A stretch of 64,000 bases of DNA, from contig JAAUOP010000006.1 of the NCBI GenBank assembly GCA_012034805.1, forward strand, positions 1 to 64,000, in the 5' to 3' direction. The notes beneath the pieces are model-generated. The model had not been told where the DNA came from, did not search any database, and worked only from the letters and a program-made list of their open reading frames with translations. Below are positions 55,319-64,000 of this stretch, one piece after another. The first letter of the stretch is position 1. Each line of letters starts with the position of its first letter. The position numbers were made by a program, and so were the translations under genes. This stretch comes from Synechococcales cyanobacterium CRU_2_2 (lineage in GTDB: Bacteria > Cyanobacteriota > Cyanobacteriia > PCC-9006 > JAAUQQ01).

Positions 55319-57350
55319 GGTTCTCGATCGCCACCGGCTCCACTGCCTGAGCTAGCGCAAAGCCAAACACCTTGGCATAGAAAAACAGCTCGCCATCGAG
55401 CGATCGCTTAATACTCTCCGCCTGACGAAACCCGTGGTACTCCTCGGGAAAAGGAACATAGGCCACCGGCAACTGCTTCGCCTTCAACACTGCTACCATC
55501 TGCTCTGCTTGATTGGGCGGTACCACCTCATCCTTCAGGCCCTGGAAGAAAATAATCGGGCAGGAGAGGCAATCCGCGTGGTAAATCGGCGATCGCGCCT
55601 GATACAGCGCCTCACACTCGGGATAGGGCCCCACCAACCCATCCAAATAGCGCGCTTCAAACTTGTGCGTGTCGCTGGCTAGGGCCGTCAGGTCACTGAT
55701 ACCATAGCGACTCGCTCCCGCCTTGAAGACATCGTGGAAGGTCAGCGCACAAAGCGTTGTATAGCCTCCGGCGCTGCCGCCGTTAATGGTGAGGCGATCG
55801 CCATCCACATCGCCCCGCGCCACCAAATACTCCGCACCATGGACGCAATCTTCCACATCCACCACGCCCCACTGACCCCGCAACGCCTCCCGGTAGGCGC
55901 GGCCATAGCCCGTGCTACCGCGATAGTTGACATCTAGCACCGCAAACCCGCGACTTGTCCAGTATTGAATGCCCAAATTCATGCAACTGCGTGCCGCTGC
56001 CGTGGGGCCGCCGTGGCTTTTGACCAGCAGGGGCGGGCGTTCGTGGGGATTGTGACGGTGCGTCGCATAATCGGGGTGGGTCGGCGGATAGTAAATGCCG
56101 TGAGCCACCTGGCCATCGCTGGTGGGAAAGGTGATCTGCTCGGGAACCGAAAAATAGCCCGGATCCAAATCCAGCTGGCTCGAAGATTGGAGCGTCGTCA
56201 GCTTTCGGGTTGCCAAGTCGAGCTGCACCACCTCTGTCGGGCCCGTGGCGGAACCTGCAATAAATACGGCCCGCTCGGGAGAGGCCTGGATGTCACTGAT
56301 TTCGGTGTAGGGACTGGTGACTTTTTCGATCCTGCCGCTGCGCGTATCAACGAGGGCCAGGTACCAAAGGCCCCCCTGGGTGTAGGTACAGACAATTTGG
56401 TCTTCGCTGGCAAAGGCGTAAAGATCCATGCAGAATACCCAGTGGGGCAGGCCAAATTCTGCGTCGCCAAACTGCTGCCGAAACTCGGGATGGGCATCAC
56501 AGACCGCTTCGACGGTGCTGCCTGTCCAGCGGTGGAAGCGCCACCAGCCGGTACCGCGATCGCTCACAAAGTAAAGCTGTCCGCCCGGAGACCACTTAGG
56601 TTCTACCACTGCTTCTGCTGGCCCGCCCGCCACCTTGCGAATGCCCCCCAGCGAACCATCTGCCTGAAAGGTTCCGAGCCAAAGATCGGCACTATCCCAC
56701 GGCATCTGCGGATGATTCCAGCTGACCCAGGCCAGTTGCGTCCCATCGGGGCTGAGGCGCGGGCTGGCATAGAAATCATCACCGCTGACTAAGACGATGC
56801 CGCCGTTGGCATCGCCCTGGAGGGACACGGCCACGATGGCGTTGGTTGGCTCTGGGGGGAGCGACGCCGCAGTGCCGTTTTGATCGTTGGGCTCGACGCG
56901 ATGATCTTCTCGAACCCCAATCCAGCGATCGCGCCCTCGATCAATCTGACCATCCGCAAACCGCAGCGGTAGCTCCGGTGTGAGCGGCCAAGGCTCTTGC
57001 CCCGGAACCAGCCGATAGAGCCGCTGGTCATCATTATTCGAAAAATAAACCGTTTGTTGATGCACCACAAACGAGCCGCCCCCATACTCATGCACCCGAT
57101 TGCGCAGGCTAAAGGGTGCTGCATTCACCTCGTGCACCGACCCGTCGGCTTGCTGATGCATCAGCACCGTGCGACCGGCTTCGGCAGGTCGCATTTCTAG
57201 CCAGTAGGTATCGCGCCCTTCCAAGGCGGTTCCAATTAGGCTTACCGTATTTGCGACAATTAAATCTGCAGTAATGGGAGAATCCCAGGAACCGTAGGGA
57301 GCTGCGATCGCAGGGGTCATTCGATCTGTACGCTCAAGTAGAGTCTTCAT
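55314..57350 (-). CDS. S9-family prolyl-oligopeptidase-like serine peptidase
   Basis: This 678-residue protein has an N-terminal beta-propeller (blades such as LSPDGTQLAWVSWNHPQMPW and VVEPKWSPGGQLYFVSDRGT) and a C-terminal alpha/beta-hydrolase domain with the catalytic Ser in TINGGSAGGYTTLCAL (about residue 525), Asp in FFQGLKDEVVPPNQAE and His in PEEYHGFRQAES. This is the dipeptidyl-aminopeptidase/acylaminoacyl-peptidase type. There is no signal peptide, so it is probably cytosolic. The final codons and stop lie in the 18-bp tandem repeat. Confidence 0.95.
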   Translation of the reverse strand: MKTLLERTDRMTPAIAAPYGSWDSPITADLIVANTVSLIGTALEGRDTYWLEMRPAEAGRTVLMHQQADGSVHEVNAAPFSLRNRVHEYGGGSFVVHQQTVYFSNNDDQRLYRLVPGQEPWPLTPELPLRFADGQIDRGRDRWIGVREDHRVEPNDQNGTAASLPPEPTNAIVAVSLQGDANGGIVLVSGDDFYASPRLSPDGTQLAWVSWNHPQMPWDSADLWLGTFQADGSLGGIRKVAGGPAEAVVEPKWSPGGQLYFVSDRGTGWWRFHRWTGSTVEAVCDAHPEFRQQFGDAEFGLPHWVFCMDLYAFASEDQIVCTYTQGGLWYLALVDTRSGRIEKVTSPYTEISDIQASPERAVFIAGSATGPTEVVQLDLATRKLTTLQSSSQLDLDPGYFSVPEQITFPTSDGQVAHGIYYPPTHPDYATHRHNPHERPPLLVKSHGGPTAAARSCMNLGIQYWTSRGFAVLDVNYRGSTGYGRAYREALRGQWGVVDVEDCVHGAEYLVARGDVDGDRLTINGGSAGGYTTLCALTFHDVFKAGASRYGISDLTALASDTHKFEARYLDGLVGPYPECEALYQARSPIYHADCLSCPIIFFQGLKDEVVPPNQAEQMVAVLKAKQLPVAYVPFPEEYHGFRQAESIKRSLDGELFFYAKVFGFALAQAVEPVAIENL

Positions 57351-57655
57351 GCAGGCGCAGCTAACCGCTCTCGATGGACAGTAATGTCAGGTTCGAGGGT
57401 TGGTGCGATCGTGAGTGTGATCATATCAGGCGCTTCTTCTTCCGAATGCTCCTGTCGCTCAGCTCAGGGACCGTATAAACCCTAACCACCGACGGCCTCA
57501 ATATAGGACGAAGGGGTGAGAGCCGACAGGGGGCAAGATCCTGCCGCTCGATTGGGACTCCTCCCCCCCATCCACTGTCCTATCCTAGGAATGTGAGGCA
57601 ATTGGGAACTTGACAAGCTGCAACCTCTATGAACTGAATCTTTATACTCAAGGGA
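57351..57655. other. Intergenic region between divergent genes
   Basis: It separates the S9 peptidase (minus) from the exported protein gene (plus). I see no clear promoter, repeat or RNA element in it. Confidence 0.5.
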
Positions 57656-58528
57656 ATGCTATCACTCAATACAATGAATCCTGTTCTAAATGCCGCCCGC
57701 TCAAGCATCACGCTCTGGTCCGTTGCTCTTGCTGCACCAATTGTGGGCCTAGCTCTGCTGCCCCAGCCTGCCACGGCGAACAATCCCCGCATCACGCCAG
57801 CTTTAGCTCAAAATGTGGCCCAGGGGAATGCCAGCAATCGCCCGCTTCCCCGATTGGTCGATCTCGCTGTGCGTCGAGATGTGGCTCGCCGGAGCAATCA
57901 GGCCGTTGAGCAACTGCAAATTACTCGCTACACCTCGGATATTTGGCCCAATGGCTGTCTGGGGTTGGCGATCGCCACAGAAGTCTGCACCCAGAGCCGA
58001 GTCTCTGGCTGGCGCGTGCTCGTCAGCAGCCCCGGCAACAGCCAACCTTGGATCTACCGCACCAACGCCTCCGGTCGAATCCTACGCCTAGAATCAGCGC
58101 CGCCCAGCCTAGGGGCGACCGATAAAGACACCCCACCCCGAGAGGACGGTATCACTGGTGCAGCTAGCACTACCACCACCTCCCCCCTGCCCGAGGAAAT
58201 TCAGGCTCCCGCTGCCCAGCTGACTCCCCAGAACGGCCAAATTCGCATCACCCTGAGCAACCGCACCAACGCCGGACTGACCTACCAGGTCATTGGCGAC
58301 ACCATGCCGCGCAATCTCCCCGGTCAGGAGAGCGTGACCTTGCAATTTTTGGAGGTTCCGACCACGCTGACCTTTCGACGAGATGACGGTGGACTGTTGA
58401 ATGTCAGGCTGCAACCCCAATCGGAAGAACCCGCCGCGTTGGAGATTGTGCTCGAAGCCGTGCTGGACTTGGGGCGCGATCGCACCACCCTCACTGTTGA
58501 ACAAACCGGAGCGGTTTTCCTCAATTAG
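57656..58528 (+). CDS. Exported cyanobacterial protein of unknown function
   Basis: A signal peptide is visible (SSITLWSVALAAPIVGLALL then PQPATANN). A domain with ITRYTSDIWPNGCLGLAIAT, EVCTQSRVSGWRVLVSS and WIYRTNASGRILRLE follows, a pattern recurring in cyanobacterial exported proteins and carrying two Cys that could form a disulfide. A Thr/Pro linker then leads to a second, beta-rich domain (ITLSNRTNAGLTYQVIGDTM, TLQFLEVPTTLTFRRDDGG). The start is either ATG 57656 or ATG 57674. No function is known to me. Confidence 0.65.
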   Translation: MLSLNTMNPVLNAARSSITLWSVALAAPIVGLALLPQPATANNPRITPALAQNVAQGNASNRPLPRLVDLAVRRDVARRSNQAVEQLQITRYTSDIWPNGCLGLAIATEVCTQSRVSGWRVLVSSPGNSQPWIYRTNASGRILRLESAPPSLGATDKDTPPREDGITGAASTTTTSPLPEEIQAPAAQLTPQNGQIRITLSNRTNAGLTYQVIGDTMPRNLPGQESVTLQFLEVPTTLTFRRDDGGLLNVRLQPQSEEPAALEIVLEAVLDLGRDRTTLTVEQTGAVFLN

Positions 58529-58789
58529 GCCTGCCACTCAGGCCTGCCACTCAGGAATAACGCCACCCCTTGCGAAGAAAGGACTCGCCCTGACGGACAC
58601 CACCGTGCAACTCCTAGCACAGTTCTCCGAAATCGCAACATCCTAGTTTGTAGATCCCCAAGACCCTAAACACCAGACGCTAGACACCAGCAAGGACGGG
58701 GTGGCAACCGGCCTTCTCGTCTCCCCTAGCCCTCGTCGTTGCTTGGAGCAGTCGTTCTCAAACCCTCTTTTGTTCGTGAGTTATTTTCC

Positions 58790-58987
58790 ATGACCTTTTC
58801 TGATAGCCAGTCCCCTGTGAGAGACATCACTGAACAAATTTTGGCCACGCGACGCATCACCCGTGGCGATCAACAGCGTTTGATGGTGACCTTGCTCTCC
58901 AAAGACGCCCTTAGCTCCGAAGATCGAGCCATGATCGATCGCATCTTTGACCAGCTTCAGCGCGGTCTGCTGCATGTCGTTGACTGA
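58790..58987 (+). CDS. Small conserved cyanobacterial protein, 65 residues
   Basis: The sequence TEQILATRRITRGDQQRLMV, LLSKDALSSEDRAMIDRIFD and QLQRGLLHVVD resembles a small all-helical family widespread in cyanobacteria and of unknown function. The ATG at 58790 gives MTFSDSQSPVRDI. It stands alone between the exported protein gene and the membrane protein gene at 59098. Confidence 0.75.
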   Translation: MTFSDSQSPVRDITEQILATRRITRGDQQRLMVTLLSKDALSSEDRAMIDRIFDQLQRGLLHVVD

Positions 58988-59097
58988 CCCCTCGAATCTC
59001 TTGCTATGCTGAAAATCTTGCCATTCGATAGGTCGGCTGCTAGTCTACATCAGCATCCTTGACAAACTGCCAAAGTAGACCCTCGTTGCTTGGTTAC

Positions 59098-60569
59098 ATG
59101 ACACAGCCCAACTTGCTCAACCTTGCCAAACAGGGGGACACCCGAGCCCTCACGAGTTTGCTCAATCGATCGCTTCAGCCCCGTGGCATCACGGCCAAGG
59201 CAACCAAGCGCGATGAGCAGCTTCATATTCTGCTGGAGGCACCCGAAATCCCCAGCAAGCTCGCCTCTGTGCGCTGTATCCAGCAGGGACTAGAAAAGCT
59301 AGAGTTGATCGACACTCCGGTCAACATCTATGGCCGTCAGCAGGGGCAAACCCAGATTGCCTGGCAGGAGTGTCTCACTGCCCCGATTCGGAGTACCTCT
59401 TTTGAAGATGGTTTCTTTGATGCCGAGCTATTGGCAGATGGCGATGCTCCAGAACCCACTGGCGGTGAGCCCACCCAGGTGTCGGAAGACTGGTCAGATC
59501 AAGCCACTGCGATCGAAGTGGTCGATCATCCCCTGCCTCCTGCCCCACCGCCGCCATCGATCTCACTTCAGGCACCAGCTCAGGCATTAGCCCAATCATC
59601 TGCCCAGTCATCGACCAGCTGGGATAACTTCGAACTCGATGCCGTCACCCCAAAAGCTGTTCCCAGTGCAGGATTTGAGCCTTCCCCTGTCAGCGCGGCT
59701 TGGGGCGCGGGCATGCCGGTCGATTACTCCCCTGAAGAAGCTGACCCGACTTTGATTGTCCCGGATGAAGGCGAGGACGAGATGGACTCAGCTCTTAATG
59801 ATGAGGATGCAGATAGCGAGATTTTGCTCTCCCTTTGGGACGATGCTAATTTAGATGACGATATCGAACTTTCTGGGGATGTTTCCGCCGATAACCTGTC
59901 CCTGTGGCAGGAGAGAGAAACCGCAGGCAGACTGGGTGCAGATCCCACCGTTTTATCCGACGAACCCATGTTGGTGGGTCAGGCAGCTGGTGCGAGGTCT
60001 CGGAAGCAATCCTCTTGCCTGCCGCTGTTGCTGCTAGGCTTGCTGGCCCTGTTGGGTGGTGTCGTCACTGCCGCTTATTTGAATGTGCCCTGGCTGGCGA
60101 AGGTGCCCGGTATTGGCCCGCTGCTTTCGCAAAACGTGCCACAAGATTCCGACAGCGTGGATTCGACTGAGGGAACAGTCGAATCTGGAAAGCATCCATC
60201 CCGCCCAAGGCGGTGGAGAGTACGTCGAGTAACCCTCCGCCGACCGAGGCTAGCCCTGGGACGAGTCCTGAAGCCGCTTCCCCGGACACCGCTCCTGCAA
60301 CGCCCCCGGCTCAACCGGTGGTGACATCTCCAGACACCACAGCCACCTCGGCTGACCCCTTCCGGGAGGCTGTGAACGCTGCCACCCAGGCTGCAAACCT
60401 CGCCCAAACCGCCGACTCCCCAGAGGCTTGGAGCCAAGTTGCAGACCTTTGGGACAGCGCCGTTAAGAACATGCAGGCGGTGCCCAGCGATCACCCCCGC
60501 TATGACGTGGCCCAGCAGAAAATTCCTGAATACCAGCGCTATCTTGACTATGCCCAGCAACAGTTGTAG
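59098..60569 (+). CDS. Cyanobacterial single-span membrane protein of unknown function (frameshifted)
   Basis: The N-terminal domain (MTQPNLLNLAKQGDTRALTS, LLNRSLQPRGITAKATKRDE, IYGRQQGQTQIAWQE) is a small alpha/beta domain seen at the start of several cyanobacterial proteins. A long acidic, Pro/Ser-rich linker, a membrane helix (CLPLLLLGLLALLGGVVTAA) and a Thr/Pro/Ser-rich stretch follow. The C-terminal helical domain (FREAVNAATQAANLAQTADS, SQVADLWDSAVKNMQAVPSD, YDVAQQKIPEYQRYLDYAQQ) resembles a tetratricopeptide-like helical hairpin. The last part is in another frame; restoring one A at the A3 run 60189-60191 (GKASIPPKAVESTSSN) gives about 490 residues. The ATG at 59098 fits the domain start. 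Confidence 0.72.
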
Positions 60570-61367
60570 GTGTTGCAGGAAAATTTCAGCACTGAGCAGG
60601 GTTTTAGTGCTATCAGCTACAGACTGAGAGATGCTGCTGGGAAAAACAGCCGCCCTAAGGTTGCGGTTTTAGCAATCGATTTGAAAAGCTTATTTAAATA
60701 TTTGGTAAGGAACCCGATTGTCGCGACATTCCAGATGATTTTGGGGTTAGGGTGTACCCTGAGCTGTGTCAGCGTGCCCTACTGACTCAGTGCAAAGAAA
60801 AAATATACCCATACACCTGAACCTTTACCTTTGTCTCTCTATTTAGCGCTCAGCGACTTTCCGGTTTTGCCAGGTGCTCTGTAGAATCTACAAATATGAA
60901 GTTTATTGGGTTAGACATCTTGGCCTATTCTTAATCTCAGGTTCGAAGGGAGCATCTGTTCGCTAGACTGCTGCTCAGCTCAGATATATTTCTATATCAA
61001 CGATCTCTAAACGTTACGGGTCATTCCTTTAATCGGCAGTCATTCACAGCTCAGGTATTGCTTAGTCCTGTCCAGTTTTGGAGTAGGGCGGAGGGCCGAA
61101 TTTGGTTCGGCTGCTGGGATAGAGTCTTGAGGATTTATGCCTCATGCGATCGCTCCTCCCATGAGGGCGACTGCGCTGGCTGTTGACTGGTGGCGGTCTA
61201 AGCTTACGTCTACAGCGTCTTAGATTCGCGCCGAGCTCCAAACGATTAACTTGAAACAGACAATTAATTTGAAACGGCTAACTTGAAACGGCTAACTTGA
61301 AACGGCTAACTTGAAACGGCTAACTTGAAACGGCTAACTTGAAAAACTTCTTATATACAATTTCCCT
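60570..61367. other. Long intergenic region before the LabA-like gene
   Basis: It holds a weak dyad with a T-run after the preceding gene (AAAACAGCCGC...GCGGTTTT at about 60644-60670, a possible terminator), plain A+T-rich sequence, and a 14-bp tandem repeat array at 61247-61345. No ORF with recognisable sequence was found. Confidence 0.5.
61247..61345. repeat. 14-bp tandem repeat, about six copies, in the leader of the LabA-like gene
   Basis: The unit TAACTTGAAACGGC occurs four times exactly at 61279-61334, with diverged copies on both sides. The last copy ends about 20 bp before the GTG start codon. Confidence 0.95.
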
Positions 61368-61937
61368 GTGAGACCTGACAAACTTGCTCCGCTTAGACAA
61401 AAGCTCAATCGAGTATCAACGGAAGGGCGGCTGACGCGTCTGTCGATCTTTGTTGATGGCAACAATATGTTTTATGCCCAGCAAAAGAACGGCTGGTTCT
61501 TCGACCCTCGGCGGGTTCTGGAGTACTTTGCTCGCAATGCTGACACCGAGCTGATGAATGCCTTTTGGTATACGGGGATCAAAGACCCTCAGGATCAGCG
61601 TGGCTTTCGAGATGCGCTGATTAGTCTGGGGTATACAGTCCGCACCAAGATTTTGAAGGAATACTACGACGATATCTCGGGTCGATATTCCCAAAAGGCC
61701 AATTTGGATATTGAAATTGTCATCGACATGTTCAATACGGTGAACCAATATGATTCTGTGATTTTGTTCAGCGGTGATGGGGATTTTGAGCGTGCGATCG
61801 AACTCCTGCGCTCCAAGAATACTCACATTACCGTGGTTTCGACGGAGGGGATGATTGCGAGGGAGTTGCGCAATGTGACCGATCGCTACATTGATCTTAA
61901 CGATATTCGCAAGTTTATCGAGAAAAGTGACTACTAG
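61368..61937 (+). CDS. NYN-domain (LabA/DUF88-like) protein
   Basis: NYN domains have a PIN-like RNase fold. The acidic residues are seen in LTRLSIFVDGNNMFYAQQKN, NLDIEIVIDMFNTVNQYDSV and ILFSGDGDFERAIELLRSKN, with VVSTEGMIARELRNVTDRYI after them. LabA in Synechococcus elongatus takes part in circadian output; whether this is its orthologue or a paralogue cannot be decided here. The start is a GTG at 61368, giving 189 residues; there is no strong ribosome binding site because the tandem repeat reaches almost to the start. Confidence 0.88.
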   Translation: MRPDKLAPLRQKLNRVSTEGRLTRLSIFVDGNNMFYAQQKNGWFFDPRRVLEYFARNADTELMNAFWYTGIKDPQDQRGFRDALISLGYTVRTKILKEYYDDISGRYSQKANLDIEIVIDMFNTVNQYDSVILFSGDGDFERAIELLRSKNTHITVVSTEGMIARELRNVTDRYIDLNDIRKFIEKSDY

Positions 61938-62000
61938 GGCGTAGCTGTAGCCTGCCCATTCTCTGACCTGACCATTCTCTGCCGTAACGTCTGTTGGCCC

Positions 62001-62831
62001 ATGACTTACCTCGTGACCACGTTCTATAGGTTCGTGCCTCTACCGGACTGTGCTGAGCTGCGTGAGCCGTTGCTACAAGCTTGTTTGGCGGGTGGGGTTG
62101 GCGGCACGATTTTGCTGGCAGAGGAAGGGATTAACGGGACGATCGCCGGCGAGCCCCAGTCTGTCCAGTCGGTTTTGGCATTTCTGGCCCAGGATGAGCG
62201 CTTTAGGGATTTGCCCTGCCGGGAGGCTTGGAGCGATCGCCAACCCTTCCAGCGGACGAAGGTCAAGCTCAAGTCAGAAATCGTCACCCTGGGCCAGCCT
62301 CATATTCGTCCCTTGGAGCAGGCCGGAATCTATGTTGAGCCCGAAGATTGGAACCCCGTGATTTTGGATCCAGAGGTGTTGGTCATCGACACGCGCAACG
62401 AATACGAGGTGAAACTGGGGAGCTTCCGCAATGCCGTTAATCCGCACACCGAGTCCTTTCGAGCCTTTCCAGACTACGTGCAGCGCCAACTCCACCCGCA
62501 ACGGTACCGCAAGATCGCGATGTTTTGCACTGGCGGGATTCGCTGCGAAAAAGCCTCGGCTTATCTGCGAACCGAGGGGTTTGAAGTGGTCTATCACCTC
62601 AAGGGCGGAATTTTGAACTATTTGGAGAAAATTCCGGCGGATCAGAGCCTTTGGGAGGGAGAGTGCTTTGTCTTTGATGAGCGGGTGGCGGTAAAGCAAG
62701 GGCTGGAGGTGGGCAATACTGAGATGTGTGGGTGCGGTCAGCCGATTTCAGCGGCAGATAAAGCCTCTGAGTTTTATCAGTTCGGGCGATGTTGCCCCCA
62801 ATGTCGCAAGCTGCCTAGCCTTGAGCCGTGA
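62001..62831 (+). CDS. trhO: tRNA uridine(34) hydroxylase TrhO (rhodanese-related)
   Basis: TrhO uses O2 to form 5-hydroxyuridine at tRNA position 34. The N-terminal ILLAEEGINGTIAGEPQSV, the rhodanese domain with VLVIDTRNEYEVKLGSFRNA and the active-site Cys loop MFCTGGIRCEKASAYLR, and the C-terminal Cys-rich segment (MCGCGQPIS, CCPQCRKLP) are typical. Length 276 is normal. It follows the LabA-like gene by 63 bp. Confidence 0.95.
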   Translation: MTYLVTTFYRFVPLPDCAELREPLLQACLAGGVGGTILLAEEGINGTIAGEPQSVQSVLAFLAQDERFRDLPCREAWSDRQPFQRTKVKLKSEIVTLGQPHIRPLEQAGIYVEPEDWNPVILDPEVLVIDTRNEYEVKLGSFRNAVNPHTESFRAFPDYVQRQLHPQRYRKIAMFCTGGIRCEKASAYLRTEGFEVVYHLKGGILNYLEKIPADQSLWEGECFVFDERVAVKQGLEVGNTEMCGCGQPISAADKASEFYQFGRCCPQCRKLPSLEP

Positions 62832-62983
62832 CTCAACTTCCCCATCGAGTAGTGACCGAATTGAATGTATTGGATTTCTATCCCTTAGTCTTGGGACGTT
62901 CAAATTAAGATTTTTAGAGCGTTTTCGGGCAAAGGCATCAAAATCAGGCATGATCGGGAGTATCACTGTCAAGAGAGAATTTT

Positions 62984-63522
62984 ATGGTAATGAACCGACT
63001 GCGTCGGCTTTTCGCCCCGTTGCTGTTGAGTGCGCTGCTGTTGTTCTCAACGGGGTGCACTGCCTTTGCGCCACCGGATGCGCCCTCGTCCTTTAGCGAG
63101 GTTCAAGCCGAGACCTCCGGACGGAAAGCGCCGGATGCGGTGGCTAAGGATGCTACCAGTGGTAGCAGTTTCAATGCTTTTTTCCCACGCTCGGTCGCGG
63201 GATATGATGGCTATGAGATTGTGCCTGCCCAAGAGAAGAAAGGTTTCGCTGAGTTTAAGGTGAACGAGGGTGGCACCAATGTCGCGATGCTGTCGATTAA
63301 CGACACGATTAGCAACCCTTCTGCTGCAACGAAGTATCAGTCCAGTAGCCGCAAGATCCAGGGGTACCCCGCCCTCGATATTGGTAATAACGGTACGGGG
63401 GTTTGGTGCGCGATCGCTTTCAAGTCAAAATCCAGTCCCGCTCTGAGTCCTTTACCGCTGAGGATCGCGACACCTGGCTGCAAAAGTTTGATTTCAAGGG
63501 ACTCTCGAAACTCGCCAACTAG
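62984..63522 (+). CDS. Lipoprotein of unknown function (frameshifted)
   Basis: The N-terminal signal with lipobox (LLLSALLLFSTGC) marks a lipid-anchored protein. The mature part has SFNAFFPRSVAGYDGYEIVP, AQEKKGFAEFKVNEGGTNVA and IQGYPALDIGNNGTG. The frame breaks at the T3 run 63402-63404. One extra T gives GVLVRDRFQVKIQSRSESFT and a natural end WLQKFDFKGLSKLAN at 63522, so the product is about 179 residues. The family is found in cyanobacteria and has no assigned role. ATG 62984 and the ATG two codons later are both possible starts. Confidence 0.72.
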
Positions 63523-63540
63523 GCCGTTCAATGCTTAAGT

Positions 63541-63650
63541 CAATTGTTTTAATGCCAATTGTTTTAATGCCAACTGTCTTCAGGTCAGCCGTCTTGATCT
63601 CAGACGTCTAGAGCCAACCGTTAAAGCCAACCGTTAAAGCCAACCGCTAA
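63541..63650. repeat. 15-bp and 13-bp tandem repeats
   Basis: Two exact copies of CAATTGTTTTAATGC (63541-63570) are followed by a diverged copy. Three copies of GCCAACCGTTAAA then occur at 63612-63650. Together they fill the gap between the lipoprotein gene and the next gene. Confidence 0.88.
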
Positions 63651-63685
63651 AGTCAACAGTCCAATCATGTTTAAGGGAGCCGACT

Positions 63686-64000
63686 GTGAGTAAAAAATCG
63701 ATTTTGAACTGGTAGATGACCTACCGACGCGTGGCCTCACCGTGATGTCGCTCAAAGCGCTGGATTTTGCAGTGCCAGGGCAGTGGAATAACTTGGTCGG
63801 CTTCACCAATACCATTAAAGAGGTGACAGGTGAAACCGATGAGGCATTGATTCAAACCATCGGTGAACGAGCGGTGACGCTGTTTAATGACAAGTCCGAG
63901 GGGTATCAGAAGGCGCTTTGGCTTTATCAGACCGTCGATGCGGGATCGAGTGCCTTGGGTGCGGGCATGTTGGCCAATAAGGCGACGGAGAATATTTCGT
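63686..64000 (+). CDS. N-terminal part of a protein of unknown function (partial, frameshifted)
   Basis: It begins with GTG at 63686 after AAGGGAG at a good distance. It reads MSKKSI, then, after one T is restored in the T4 run at 63702-63705, FELVDDLPTRGLTVMSLKAL, VPGQWNNLVGFTNTIKEVTG and NDKSEGYQKALWLYQTVDAG. It runs off the window end. The sequence looks like a small helical cyanobacterial protein, and I do not know a function. Confidence 0.65.

Noticed and set aside
55965-56792. Plus-strand ORF of 275 codons opposite the S9 peptidase gene
   Set aside because: The opposite strand has a complete peptidase with the catalytic triad; this ORF is a codon-bias shadow.
63230-64000. Programmed -1 or +1 frameshifting as the cause of the split genes
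   Set aside because: There are too many cases, in unrelated genes, without slippery heptamers or downstream structures; missing bases explain them better.

Overview
The window is chromosomal DNA of a cyanobacterium with beta-carboxysomes. The evidence is the very frequent HIP1 octamer GCGATCGC, paired ccmK3/ccmK4 shell genes, many families largely confined to cyanobacteria (DUF1823, DUF3086, DUF3119, an HpsJ-like protein, a GUN4 domain), a yggS-sepF-proC cluster and a moderately high GC content. I do not assign a genus.

Layout. 1-7.5 kb is housekeeping: the tail of an OmpR-type regulator, a UbiH-like hydroxylase, a methyltransferase, a phosphohexomutase, an HpsJ-like membrane protein, rdgB and a Pit phosphate permease. 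7.5-31 kb is accessory: an NB-ARC/WD40 STAND protein, an AT-rich surface repeat protein, three of the window's four Uma2-type nuclease genes, an orphan PD-(D/E)XK-like protein, a very large ThuA/malectin/glucose-dehydrogenase-like protein, a secreted beta-propeller protein, a REP-type (RAYT) transposase and a NACHT-GUN4 fusion. 30.7-37.1 kb carries nurA with a HAD hydrolase, tRNA-Gln, and a cellulose-synthase-like glycosyltransferase with its HlyD-type partner. At 37.6-38.0 kb lie the remains of a cas4-cas1 adaptation gene, directly before ccmK3-ccmK4-DUF1823. 39.4-46.5 kb has a histidine-kinase-like protein without the phosphoacceptor His, then der, an EcfT-like gene, yggS, sepF and proC. 46.5-52.4 kb (minus strand) is an envelope-lipid group: dienelactone hydrolase, mlaE, DUF3119, DUF3086, plsY. 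52.8-64 kb holds a GntR regulator, an MBL-fold protein, an S9 peptidase, several cyanobacterial proteins of unknown function, a LabA-like NYN protein and trhO.

Two features cut across the whole window. First, fourteen genes are each split by what looks like a missing base (the methyltransferase by two), mostly in homopolymers. The reading resumes with recognisable family sequence in the next frame. This points to indel errors in the underlying assembly rather than mass gene decay, and I annotate these as single genes with a frameshift. Second, almost every sizeable intergenic gap, and several coding regions, carry short perfect or near-perfect tandem repeats of 12-18 bp whose sequence differs at every locus. 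Three dispersed, hairpin-forming repeat families are also visible, one of them directly upstream of the RAYT transposase.

The most interesting protein-level items are the NACHT-GUN4 fusion (a STAND NTPase with a putative tetrapyrrole-binding domain), the doubled P-loop in the NB-ARC/WD40 protein, the His-less histidine kinase and the cas4-cas1 relic.
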